DNA from: Pilaira anomala
Lineage: Eukaryota; Mucoromycota; Mucoromycetes; Mucorales; Mucoraceae
DNA: 64,000 nt
Direction: 5' to 3'
Assembly: GCA_025716855.1 (NCBI GenBank)
Contig: JAIXMQ010000070.1
Span: forward strand, 62,001-126,000
Part shown: positions 45,362-56,729 of the stretch, piece by piece
Layout: each line of letters starts with the position of its first letter
Numbering within the stretch: position 1 is the stretch's first letter
The notes under the pieces: model-generated
Told to the model about the DNA's origin: nothing
The model's database searches: none
Seen by the model: the letters and a program-made list of their open reading frames with translations, nothing else
Position numbers and translations under genes: made by a program

Positions 45362-47495
45362 ATGTTTAGTAAAGTACTCATATCCTCTGCCGGTAAATTA
45401 ACTGGTCAACGTACTTTTACTACTTTATCAAGAACCTTGATCGCTCGTCCTGGTAAGTTATTGTGTAATCTAATTTTATAGATCTTGCAATATATTAACT
45501 TTTTAAACAAACAAAATAGTCCGATCTCTTGTTCATACACAAGCATTGCGTCCTCGCATTCTTACCGATCTCAAGATCTCTCCTTATGCTTTCCTTCACA
45601 CTCAATCCTCAGCAACCAATTCTGTTGCTGAACTCGTCAAGGAAGAATTCAAAGAAGAGATAACCATTGAACCTATTGTTGAAAAGATGCGTTTTGATGC
45701 TATTGAAGCTATCAACCCTTTCACTCAAAAAGCCATTCGTCAAGTATTCAAGTACCAAGAAATGTCTGCAGTCCAAGAAGCCGTCCTTCAAAAATTACCT
45801 AACACTACCGATATGTTTGTCAAAGCAAAGACAGGTACCGGTAAAACCTTGGCTTTCTTGACTGCCGCTTTAGAGACAGCCACAGCCGGTCAAACACCTG
45901 CTGATTTCAGACACTTTGAAGGAACTACTATCATGGTCATCTCTCCTACTCGTGAACTCGCTAATCAAATTGCTGACGAAGCACAAAAATTAGTAAGTTA
46001 TTATCCTTTCAAGGTACATTGTATGGTCGGTGGAGATTCCAAGAGAAAGCAAATCTTCAATTTAGAACGTCGTCGTTGTGATATTGTGGTGGCTACACCG
46101 GGTCGTTTGCAAGATATGCTTTCTTCTGTACCTCGTTTCAAGAAGATGTGTGAGAACCTCAAGGTCTTGATTTTGGATGAAGCTGATCAATTATTGGATA
46201 TGGGTTTCAAGGCAGAACTTCAACGTATCTTGAACCAAATCCCTGAAAAGCGTCAAACCATGCTTTACTCCGCTACTATTTCAGCCGAAATCCGTAACAA
46301 CTTGGGTAAATTCGCTTTAAGTCCTAATTATGATTTAATCGATACTGTCGGTAAAGACGATGTCAACACCAATATCAATGTTAAACAATCCGCTATTGTT
46401 GCACCTTATAAAGATCAATTTGCTTTGATTCGTGAAACCCTTGAAACCCATCAAGCTGCTTTAAATGGTAAGGTCATTGTGTTCTTACCTACTACGAAGG
46501 CAACCATGGTCTATGCGAATGCCTTCAAGCGTTTAATGCCTGATCGTATGGTATATGAAATTCATTCCAAGAAGAACCAAGATCAACGTTCTCGTATTGC
46601 CGATAAGTTCAGAAGATCCAATGAATCCAGTATCTTATTCACATCCGATGTATCTGCTCGTGGTGTTGATTACCCTGGTGTCAAACTTGTTCTTCAAGTC
46701 GGTGTCCCCTCTACCCGTGAACAATATATCCATCGTTTAGGTCGTACCGGTCGTGCAGGTCGTGAAGGTGAAGGTATCATTGTTTTAGCTCCTTTCGAAC
46801 AAGCTTTCTTGGATAAAGAAGTCTCTGATCTTCCTATTGAGATCGCTCAAACCCCTGAACTTTCTCAAGAAATCATTACTGAAACCAACGAATCTGTTCA
46901 TAAGGCACTTACTACCATGGATGAAGATATGGTAAGAGAAGTTTATACCGCTTACTTGGGTTATTACTCTGGAAGAATGCCCATGTTGGGTTATCGTCGT
47001 AACGCTGCGATCACTGAAGCCAATAACTTTATGACTGGTATGGGTGTCACTGAACTTCCTTATTTAAGTCCTCGTTTCCTTTCTCAACTTGGTTTAGGTG
47101 GTTCAAGTGGTGGAGGTGACCGTGGAGGTCGTGGTGGATATAGCCGTGGTGGTAGTAGCTACGGTGGTGGTGGTCGTGATGGTGGATTCAACCGTGGTGG
47201 TGGAGATCGTGGTGGATTCAACCGTGGTGGTGATCGTGGTTTCAGCCGTGGTGGTGACCGTGGTGGATTCAACCGTGGTGGAGATCGTGATAGCTTCAAG
47301 AGCCGTGATGACTTTGGTAGCCGTGATAGCTTCAAGAGCCGTGATGACTTTGGTAGCCGTGATAGCTTCAAGAGTCGTGATAGCTTCAAGAGCCGTGATG
47401 ATTTCGGTGGTGGATTCAAGCGTCGTGATGACGGTGGTTTCAAGCCCCGTGTTGACTACAACCGTCGTGGTAGCTTCAAGAAGCGTGAAGACTAA
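45362..47495 (+). CDS. DEAD-box RNA helicase, mitochondrial Mss116-like
   Basis: Two exons (45362-45452, 45520-47495) sum to 2067 nt, 688 residues. Exon 1 encodes an Arg/Ser/Thr-rich presequence (MFSKVLISSAGKLTGQRTF). Helicase motifs are complete: AKTGTGKT (133-140), SPTRELA, TPGR, DEAD (250-253), SAT, SARGVDYPGV and HRLGRTGRAGR. The VDYPGV form is typical of Mss116/Cyt-19. The C-terminal about 100 residues are Arg/Gly-rich (GGDRGGFNRGG) plus repeated SFKSRDDFGSRD units, a basic tail that in this group tethers RNA. Such proteins help group I/II intron splicing and translation in mitochondria. The intron separating presequence from core is short. Confidence 0.93.
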
Positions 47496-47710
47496 AAAAA
47501 ATCAAAATCAAAAATCTATAGACTAAAAAAAAAAAAAAAAAAAAAAAAAATAACATCTCTCAATTTCAAGTATTTGGAACTTAGAAATTCTGTAAATAAC
47601 TTTATCCCATTTCATATTCTGACGAAAGAAATTTTTTAATATAATAAATAAAAAATATAAGAAAAAAAAAAAAAAAAAAAACTTGTGTGTATATGTATTT
47701 ATTTTTTTTA

Positions 47711-49552
47711 TTATCTTCTTGGATAAACATTATTATATGGCATACGTTGCTGTTGAGGTTGAGGTTGAGGTGGTAGTTGAGGTTGAGGTGGTGGAGGAAT
47801 GTTTACAAAAGGAGGTTTCGTGTAAAAATTAAGTTGTTGTTGTTCAATCATACTAAGTGGAGGATAAATAACATCTTTATCAGTAGGTAATGGAGATACT
47901 TTCACAAGTCGCCAATTATCTTTAGAATATGTGGGTGTAATATTTGCATAAGGTGGTAAATTTTCCGCTTTCTCAGTTGTTGGAAAAGAAAAGATCTTAT
48001 GAGGTGGTAATGTACCTCGATAAGCTGATTCATATAAAGGTAAACGTTCCATTGTCTTTTCTATCACTTCTACACTAGATGTAGCATGAGGTGGTAATTT
48101 TGACAGCATTTCCGTCATATTTTTTTCCAATGTTTTAGCTTTATAAAAAAAAAAAAAAAAATTAGTATATAAATAATACGTTTTAAGAATATATCTTACC
48201 TATTTCCACTTCTTTTTCATCTACTTGTGTCCATGTAGATGCTGTACCATTGAATCTCGAGTTTTGATAACCAACAAGATCCTGTAATAATTGACTGTTA
48301 CGTTCTAATGCTTCATTTACATCTTCTGGCTCTTTATTTAATGCGGCTTCAATTGCATCCATATCAAGCCCTTCTTTCTCTGCCCAAGATGTATTGGCTT
48401 CTATATCTTCTCGTGTAATTTCCTCTCGTGGTTTTTCCAATTGTCTCTTTTCCCATCGCTTAAATCGTTTCGCTGATCTTCCCATATATGTATTCTCGTA
48501 AGTTGCATTGGCATTATTTGAATCCGATGCAGGAGCAAAACTAGCAAATGCTCCAAAATCAAGCCATTGAACTATTTATATATATAAAAAAAAGTTGTCA
48601 TCAGTAATTGTATATTTTTATAGGTTGAATCAATGTTTTTTTTTTTTTTTTTTTACTTGGTAAAACTGGTTTATCTTCATGTTTAGTCAACTTTGGAAAA
48701 TATTTCGGTGGAGGTGCGACTACATTTAAAAGAATAGGAACTTGATCTTTTGTTGCAGGTGGAGCAGGATGAATCATGATTTCTTGTATAGTAGGTGCTA
48801 AAGAAAGTATATAAGTTTCACATTTTTTTTTTAAAAAAAAAAAAATCACAAGAGTTTTCTTACGTAAGTTCGTATAAGGACCAGCAGAAGGATCCTTTAA
48901 AGCCATATCCGTAAAAGCATATCCATCCGCTGTAGGTCTAAATAAAGCAGACAATTGAATCAAATCGGATTCATTAAAAGGTTCATTTAATCGTTTTGAT
49001 TCAAAACGTAAACTGTTTTCTGTAAATGCGTAAAGTTTTTTAAACGCGTCCATATCTGTATGTGATGAACGAGTACAAGGTAATATAGATAATAATAATT
49101 CATCAAAGTCAGACTATATAAATATAAGTATTTGTAAGTTTTTTTTTTTTTTACAATGTATACAAATAATTTACCTTTAAAGAAGCCAAGTCTTTATATT
49201 TGCCTTGATAGACGCGATCTTCAATCGTTTCCCAATCAATGGTACTGTCTTGACTAGCTTGGGAAAATAAAAGATGGTTTGTATCAACACTAGAAATAAA
49301 GCTTGATGTTAATCTTTGAGGCAAAAAAAAAAAAAAAAAAAAAAAAGACGTCTGCAAAAATATTTACTTTATAACAACTTGAAGGAATTGAATCATGATC
49401 TTTTGTACAGGTGTAGGATCAGTAGGTAATTCATGTTGCTTTCGTGCTTCAAATCTAGCTTGACGTGACTCGAGTTGTGTCTCTTTGACCGGTAAGGTGT
49501 TATGAGTGGATCCAGCATGTGGTTTTCCAGCTGTTAACCTTGTAGTTGGCAT
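47711..49552 (-). CDS. Possible Rsc58-like chromatin-remodeller subunit (degenerate bromodomain)
   Basis: Six exons (49368-49552, 49175-49313, 48864-49113, 48657-48797, 48200-48571, 47711-48138) sum to 1515 nt, 504 residues. Residues about 45-150 (FLQVVIKKLTSSF..., IDWETIEDRVYQGKYKDLASLKSDFDELL, AFKKLYAFTENSL) have the helix pattern and spacing of a bromodomain but lack a clear acetyl-lysine Asn. That, and the Pro-rich C-terminal half, resemble the RSC subunit Rsc58. A highly charged region (KRFKRWEKRQLEKPREEITREDIE) and a Pro/Gln tail follow. The assignment is tentative. An in-frame ATG 12 codons upstream (49588) is an alternative start. Confidence 0.6.
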
Positions 49553-49683
49553 GATGAATGAATAAAGAAGAGCAAGAACTCTCCGCAACCTTCTTATTTA
49601 TTGTTTTTTTTTAGAAAGTGACTCACTATTTTTTTTTTTTTTTTTTTTTTTTTTTTCGTTCGTTTTTTCTTCTTTTGTTTATA

Positions 49684-50651
49684 ATGAGCGATGATGGATT
49701 TGTCAAAGTAGAGCGATTTAAATATAAACCTACTAACAAAAAGAAGAATAAAAAGAACAATAAATATGTCTTTAAGGACACTGACGATTGGACCTTGGAA
49801 GATATCAAGAAAACTTTAAAGGAACGAAAGTAAGTCTTTATGTATATATATATATATCTGTATATATTTCAGTATTAACAGAAACAAAAAGGGAAGCTTT
49901 ATTAGACAGTAGATTTTATAAAGAATTAACTGAAGTTTTTGAAGAACATTTATTGAAAAGTAAACCGTTTGATATTATTTGTTATGGAATTGGTTCTGTT
50001 CAGAAATCTAAAAATGCTCAATATCAGTTTGTACTTGCATTGATCCTTCGAGAATTATTAAAGGTAAATATATATATATATATATATTAGTACTATGTAT
50101 GATTACTCTTTGTTACTTATAGTCTATAGATTCCTGGTAAAATGTATATTTTTGATCCAGTCATGACTGATTTAGATAAAGAATTATGTCAGTTCCATGA
50201 TATTGAGATCATTAAAGAAAATGAAAATGGAAAGAGATCTGTGAAAAAGGAAACTTTGTTCTATATGCCACATTGTGGTAGAGGTTTATACAGCAACACT
50301 TTAAGTGCAAACTGGAATAAGGAGCAACTGCCTTTGATTACAATTATTGGCAACAGGTTTGACATGTATGTCGGAAGGTAAAATATAATCATAATATTAA
50401 CAACAATACATGCAATGATAATTAACTTTTACGTTAGTCAATTGGAAAGAGACTTGATAAGGGAATGCCCTTACTTGATCCCAGCCGTTGACATTTTGAA
50501 AGTTGTTTCATTTCCAAAAGAATTTGATAATAATCAAATATTTAATGATCTTTCCATTCAAACCTTTCCAAAAGAAACTATATCGAACTTGAACGATGAT
50601 TTTTGGGAAAATGTACTTACTACAGATGAAGAAAAAATAGATAACGAATAG
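49684..50651 (+). CDS. SRR1-domain protein (Ber1-like)
   Basis: Four exons (49684-49829, 49892-50063, 50130-50377, 50438-50651) sum to 780 nt, 259 residues. After a Lys-rich N-terminus, the SRR1 domain is recognisable by DIICYGIGSVQKSKNAQYQFVLALIL, MYIFDPVMTDLDKELC, LFYMPHCGRGLYSNTL and ITIIGNRFDMY. The family is named after Arabidopsis SRR1; yeast Ber1 is linked to microtubule-related phenotypes, human SRRD to heme and cytoskeleton. The biochemical role is not settled. The start of exon 2 was chosen because other AG sites break the frame. The ATG lies 131 bp from the divergent Rsc58-like gene. Confidence 0.85.
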
Positions 50652-50745
50652 ATACAATAATAATAATAATAAAAAAAAACTACCTAGAGAAACGAATATA
50701 TATATATATATATATATATATTTATTTATTTATTTTTATTTTTTA

Positions 50746-51039
50746 TTACAATGAAACGTCCATTGAATCACCTTCTGCTACATCCACAAATTTGTGAATA
50801 GATTCCTTTAAAATAGCTGTAGTGTTTCTAGGGAAACGATAACTTTGTTCCTTAACACCACGCTCGTTAGGACGACCGTAGTTGCGAAGATAATCAGTAT
50901 CATCTTTTGTAATGACACATACATCAACATTAGAACCGGATCCAAGATCGTTGAAAATACCTGCTTCAATAGCTTGTTCAACAAGATCGATAGCTTCCTG
51001 ACGCTACGTTTTTATATCTCTTTGGTTAGAACACTGAAT

Positions 51040-51076
<37 letters not shown>

Positions 51077-51276
51077 ATTTTTAAAATAACTTACGGTCAT
51101 GTTGGGCTTCCATTGACTTTCAAAAACGCTCATAGCTGCTAATGAACCTGAACCCATAGTAACATAAGGTAATTTATCGGTACTTCCGTGAGGATAAACT
51201 GTATATAATTGAGGTCCTGTTGCATCAAATCCTCCTAAAACAAGAGCAGCACCGATATGACCTTGATATCTAAAAT

Positions 51277-51324
<48 letters not shown>

Positions 51325-51963
51325 AAACTTTTATCCAAATAAATTGTTTCAAAAGCTTACTTGTAAAGCATTTGCTTCAACAATGTCATGGCTGTAACGA
51401 CGCGAGGCTTTCTTCCGGTTGATAAACTATGTAATTCAATTTGAGAACTGATGAGGTTGGTTGTAAATTCGGTATCTGCTGCAGTACCAGCACCACAACA
51501 ATAACTATATAGAACATGATGTAAATATATATATATATAAAAAAGCTTTTAAAATAAAAATAAAAAAAGTTTCTTTGTTCTGCTTACATGTTGGGAGCAA
51601 TATAATGAATCTTTTCACAATTCTTGTCTGCAACGATGGGACCTTCTGTAGCTCTAGTATCTGCACCTAAACAAATACCGTCCTGAAAATGATGATAAGA
51701 AACGTGTATATATATATATGAATTTTAACCTTACTTTGAATACAACACCAACAATAGTGGTACCAGTACTTGTAGCCTTGGGAGGTTTAGCTCCACTTGA
51801 CTCAAGTGCTTTATTTCTATAATTGTAATTTTTTTAATATGCTTTCTAAGGTACCAAGTATTTTTTTTATAAAAAAAAAAAAAAAGAGTTCTCATTCTTT
51901 ATTTTACCTGGTATAATTCTCGAAACTGAAACCACCTTTTCCTAATTCTGTTTTGTTGACCAT
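50746..51963 (-). CDS. 20S proteasome subunit beta-2 (Pup1/PSMB7)
   Basis: Six exons (51908-51963, 51735-51816, 51588-51682, 51361-51504, 51095-51269, 50746-51003) sum to 810 nt, 269 residues. A propeptide of about 37 residues precedes the mature N-terminus TTIVGVVF, with the catalytic Thr at 38 after a Gly. [40 protein letters not shown] and [10 protein letters not shown] are typical of beta-2, which provides trypsin-like activity. The C-terminal arm that embraces beta-3 is present. The length equals that of yeast Pup1 within a few residues. Confidence 0.97.
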
Positions 51964-52200
51964 TGTATATATTATGTAAAGATATAAAGATGTTGAACCT
52001 ACTGAACAACAAAAAAAAAAAAGTGAATGCGTAAGTCTACGGAAGACGCGTAATTTTTTAATGGTCACATTTAGATCTCCGTAATGGTTACTTGCACTCC
52101 TTTTTGACAGTTCGTTCTGTTTAAATTGATCATATGTTTGTATCAATCATTTATAAAATGTATATCAAGCTATCAAATAGAAAATCCTTATATTTTATTC

Positions 52201-52236
<36 letters not shown>

Positions 52237-52240
52237 TCGC

Positions 52241-52987
52241 TTATAATTGAGCACCAGCAACAGCAAGTGAATCTGCTTTTTCATTGCCTACTACACCCTG
52301 ATGTCCAGGAACATAGGTAAACTTGACTGGACCCTTTCTTGATTTAATCAGACTCAACATGCGTTCAAATAAATCTCTATTTTGTACTTCCACTCCAGTT
52401 GACGATTTCCAATCTTTTTTTATCCAATTCTTGGACCAAACTGTAGCTGCATTGATCACATACTGTGAATCCGTCATGATCTCTAACGTATCGGTACCAT
52501 CCTGATTTTGTTCTAACGCATGATTGACTGCACTAGCCTCAGCTCTTTGATTTGTTTGTTTCTTTCCTAATAACCGAATACTAGCATTACGAGGATCATT
52601 TTCTCCCCAATAGACACCATAGCCAGCACGAGCATGTGACCTTCCATTGTTAGAAGAAGCGCCGTCGGTATAGACAACAGTCTTGAGTAGTTCTGGCTCA
52701 CGTTTAATATGTTTTAGAGGTTGTTTCGTATCCTCTTCTGAAAGTTTTCGTTTTTTGGGTTTAGGCTGTTGTTGTTGTGGTTGTTGTGGTTGTTGTGGTT
52801 CTTCTTCTTTTGTATCGATAAAGACTTTTGCTTCTTCAACTGTTGGAAATTTTTTAAAACTTGCACTTGTGAATCCAGAAGTGTTGGCTTGACATTCTGC
52901 CCAAGTCCTATAGATTCCTGGAGTTCTACCTCGACGTACTGCATAAAAGTATGTCTTTTTTTGTTGTCCAGTTGGTTTAGGTCCCAT
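52241..52987 (-). CDS. Ribonuclease H1
   Basis: Single frame of 248 residues from MGPKPTG. Residues about 12-55 (YFYAVRRGRTPGIYRTWAECQ...FKKFPTVEEAKVFI) form the RNase H1 hybrid-binding domain. A Gln/Pro/Lys linker with a nuclear-localisation-like KPKKRK follows, then the catalytic domain. Acidic catalytic residues are seen in YTDGASSNNG, RAEASAV, MTDSQYV and NEKADSLA. The enzyme cleaves RNA in RNA-DNA hybrids. The frame remains open upstream through a poly(Lys/Phe) stretch, and an AAACCAG there could be a 3' splice site for a leader exon. I cannot show such an exon, so the Met at 52987 is used. Confidence 0.93.
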   Translation of the reverse strand: MGPKPTGQQKKTYFYAVRRGRTPGIYRTWAECQANTSGFTSASFKKFPTVEEAKVFIDTKEEEPQQPQQPQQQQPKPKKRKLSEEDTKQPLKHIKREPELLKTVVYTDGASSNNGRSHARAGYGVYWGENDPRNASIRLLGKKQTNQRAEASAVNHALEQNQDGTDTLEIMTDSQYVINAATVWSKNWIKKDWKSSTGVEVQNRDLFERMLSLIKSRKGPVKFTYVPGHQGVVGNEKADSLAVAGAQL

Positions 52988-53626
52988 GACTGGAAGGAAT
53001 CGTGTTGTAATGTATTTGAAAATTTTTCCTGGTTTAAAAAAAAAAAAAAAAAAAAAAAGAGGGGGGGGGGGGAGGGATTTTCTTTTTTTTTTCAAGGAAC
53101 CAGAAACTTATTTATTCGCTACTACTTTTCGAGTTAAATCTGTGCCTGAATTAAAATGCAAAAATGAAGTGTATGGTTCACTTCTCAAGCGAAAAAAAAA
53201 AAAAAAACTCACTCTCAGCAGATTATTTAAATTACAGGGAAAAGGAATGTACTATGTCCAAATAAAACAATTTTATACAATATGGCGTTATCCGCTTTCT
53301 CTCTCTCTCTTTTACTTAAAACAAAAAAAGCTTTAAATGAAGAGATAACAAATAAAATACAAAAGCCTTACATTTATTTTGTTTTTTTTTTATCATTGTA
53401 TCTTATGTCGCAACTACAGATGAGTTACTTGAGAATATCAGAATGAGTTTGTATTCATTTCGTCATGCAATGTATTAAATCTGCAATATTATCAGACAGC
53501 TTTCCTTTTTACTCTTCTTCTTTATTTTGTACTCTCATAGTCACAATAATAAATTGAGATCTCTTTCCTCCCTCTTTCAAAAAAAAAAAATAATAATAAT
53601 TATAATAATTTTTTATTCTTTTCAAC
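52988..53626. other. Divergent region between RNase H1 and FHA kinase
   Basis: Contains an A-rich then G-rich tract (about 53036-53075: poly(A), then a G run), a CT run near 53300-53310 and no supported exon. A leader exon of the RNase H1 gene could be hidden here. Confidence 0.45.
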
Positions 53627-56064
53627 ATGACGACTTCATTACCAGAGCATGAGGTCTTAGGTTACCTTAGAGGTGCTAACGACTATAGCCAAAATTTCTG
53701 TACGCAATAATTTTTTACAACATGTCTATACATTCGACTCATTACCTTTGTATTTAGGCACTCCACTTCCTGTAAACAAGATCTATAGGATAGGCAGTAG
53801 TCGAAAATGGTACACGTTTATATATATATATATATATATATCAACCTATTCACCACAGAACAGTTAACATGTTTCCTTAAATAGCGATATTATTATTGAC
53901 TTGGATTACATTTCTCCTTTTCATTGTGTTATTCGCGCGGTAAATGACTACAAAAAAAAAAAAAAGAGAGAACATAGAACATACAGGTTACTTATATATA
54001 TTTTATTTTTTTTTACAGGAAGCAGAAGAATTTCGATATGTCAAAGTTTATCTTACTGTAAAATAAAAAAAAACAAGAATTATTTTGGACCTTTAAATTA
54101 ACTTTTTTTTTTTTTCATACATAGGACCTCAGTTTAAATGGAACCTATTGTAAATATGAACAATGAAACGAATGGATTGTATACTCAAAGACTCTCTCTT
54201 TTTTTTTTAGTGAATGGTGAATTAATAGGATATAATCAAACTGTAATTTTATATCCTTCTAGTGTAATTTCCTTTGTTTCGAAACATTTGAGTAAACTTT
54301 ATAAAACTACGAAATTCTTTTTTGATTTTTGCTAAAAAAAAAAGAGTTTTTTTGTAGATCTTTATTATATCCCAGTATATAGCAAAAGTGTTCGTAGCGA
54401 ACTAGAAGATAATGCATATGAAGAAGACTTTATGGCTGTAAATATTTATACAATGAGAAAAAAAAAATAATGAAATGACACTGATTTTTTTTTTTTTTAT
54501 GAAGCCGTTGTATCCTAAAGGACATAAGAAACATTGCATGATATCCGTTACAAAACGGGTTGTTGGCAAGGGCCAACAATCTTATGTTTTACTCTGTAAC
54601 GTTGAAAAACGGTTAAGAGTTCAGTTGGCTGTGAAAGAACGTCATCCACAAAACATTTTTGGCCGAGGTAAAGCTCTTGAAACAGAATTAAAAATCTTGA
54701 AAAACAACAAACATGTAAGCGAATTTTTTTAACGTTTACCGCCTTGATATCTAAAAAAAAAAATCGTTATATAGCAAAATGTTTTATCAGCAATTAGTTC
54801 GTTTAATAGAGACCACAAGTCTTATTCTTTTACTCCACTGTAAGTGAGATGTATCCAAGTATTTAAAGCTTATTCAAATCGTAATCATCTCTTTCTCTCT
54901 CTTAGTTATTATGGTGGTACTCTCTCAGAACGTATTAAGAAACATAACCCGATTGAAGAGAAAGATATATTTTTTATTTTTTCTCAAATCTCTTCAGGTT
55001 TAAATTATTTACATAAAAATGGGATCATTCATTGTGGTAAATATATAAATAAGTTATCTTATTCACAAACACACCAAGTAGCTTGACGTATTTTTTTTTT
55101 CTGTAGATTTAAAGGTATAACTAGTGTACTTGTAGTGAATTACCAAAACTGAAAGAGTCTAAATATATATTCTATATAGCCAGATAACATCCTTTTAGAA
55201 AATGATGCCAAACGAACAAGAGTTATCATTGCTGATTTCGGTCTGGTCATCGAGCGTAAAGAGGTCAATGATTGGCCTAATGAATATGGTACCTTGGCGT
55301 AAGTATCCCATTCTTTTTTTTTAAAAAAAAAAATGTCGCAGGAACTAATTATGAGTTGATATCAAAAGATACCGCGCTCCCGAAGTGCTACTCCCAGAAG
55401 CACAGACACATAAACCGTTTAACCAAAAAGTAGACATCTGGGCTCTTGGGATCATCGTTTTTGAGATGTTTACAAAAAAACATCCCTTTTTTCACAAAGA
55501 CGGGCCCACTACACGTCTAAGCATTTTAACAAAAGAACCCGATATGAGTATCTTTATAAATACATCTACTGAAGGTACATAAAAAAAAAAAGATAGATAG
55601 AAAAAAGTTTTAATCCATTATTATTAGCCAAAAATTTAATACTTGCACTCTTGTCAAAAGACCCTTCGACACGATCACCAGATGAATGCTATGGGCTTTG
55701 GGCTCAAATCCATGCAGACAACTATTTCTATCAAGATATGCTCCGAGTTCAAAAGGATTTTGCCAGAGAAAGATATATGTGGTTTGAGGGTGAATTAGGA
55801 GCAACAGACGATGTACTTCTCAGACCCTTGTATCACCCAGATCAGGATGAAACGGCTACCGAGTGCATGATATCTCGTATGAAACTTCCATTGACTCACC
55901 CCAACTATTTACTGAAGCGCAACAAAAGGTTTGCAGGAATTGAGACGGGTGGTCCTGATCATACGTTATTTTTAAATGAAGAAAGGTATCCTGAAAGAAC
56001 CTTACTGAAAAAACGATTAAGTGATTATCCAACCATCTTGTCTGATGAAAACGATTCTTTATGA
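53627..56064 (+). CDS. FHA-domain protein kinase, Chk2/Rad53/Cds1-like
   Basis: Fourteen exons (53627-53660, 53689-53809, 53885-53939, 54019-54057, 54125-54149, 54211-54291, 54358-54437, 54505-54714, 54775-54839, 54906-55036, 55107-55114, 55180-55298, 55369-55574, 55628-56064) sum to 1611 nt, 536 residues. The FHA domain (about 40-120) shows YRIGSSRKCDIIID, SPFHCVI and DLSLNGTYLNG. The kinase domain has VGKGQQSY (Gly loop, 165-172), AVK (Lys 189), HCDLKPDN (279-286), DFG (302-304) and APE (326-328). HRD is HCD, as in RD-less kinases. The order FHA then kinase is that of DNA-damage checkpoint kinases. Intron 1 is only 28 nt and may instead be a frameshift; exon 11 has 8 nt. Confidence 0.85.
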
Positions 56065-56729
56065 ACTTGAAGAAATAAAAAATAAAATGATTCAAGCTTA
56101 TTATGTAAAGAAGTTTTTCTATCGGCCTGTGAAAGTTTTATCGAGAAAATACTGTTTTTTTTTTTTGTTTATGGCGTCTTGGATATTTTATTACACCTTT
56201 ATTGTAATTACATAAGTGTTAAATACAAATACATCATTTGCCTTTTCGCTTCGAGTTATTAATTATTGATGACGAATATTTAACTATTTATGCTGTCAAA
56301 ATGATGATACCCGTTATACAAGCGTCCAGAAAAATTTGCCTGTCACATACACTTCCGCTCAATTTAACAGAAAAGTAATAGCCCAAACTTTTGAGAGAAG
56401 GTTTAATAATATGTTCTATGTTTCAGCCAATAGCAATAAATTACACTACTACACAGGTATAACCTTTATAAAGATGAGGATGGTCAATGAAGAAGCAGGT
56501 CTCTTTCGATTGTATACATGTACTTTGTTTTAATAGATAAAAAATCAATCCAAAGCGGATAATTTTTGATTATTCATCCATGTCGATCATAAAATTCAAT
56601 GTCAGTTATATGTATGTACGTCAAAGTCAAACACGACTAGTATAAAAAAGACATTTTTCCATCACTTTATCTTTTTTTTTTTTTTTTTTTTTTTATTACT
56701 TCAACTTTTTTTTTTAAAATAACATTCAA
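56065..56729. other. Spacer before the reductase gene
   Basis: About 660 bp with short ORFs, none convincing; one at 56336-56533 has balanced composition but no recognisable similarity. A poly(T) at about 56672-56694 lies just before the reductase ATG. Confidence 0.45.

Noticed and set aside
47098..47526. Val-rich and, on the other strand, Pro/Arg-rich long frames over the helicase tail
   Set aside because: They are shadow frames of the GGT/CGT-rich RGG tail of the helicase gene.
52988..53095. N-terminal extension of RNase H1 through a poly(Phe/Lys) stretch
   Set aside because: The extension is encoded by homopolymer DNA and looks like an intron or UTR; no leader exon could be shown.
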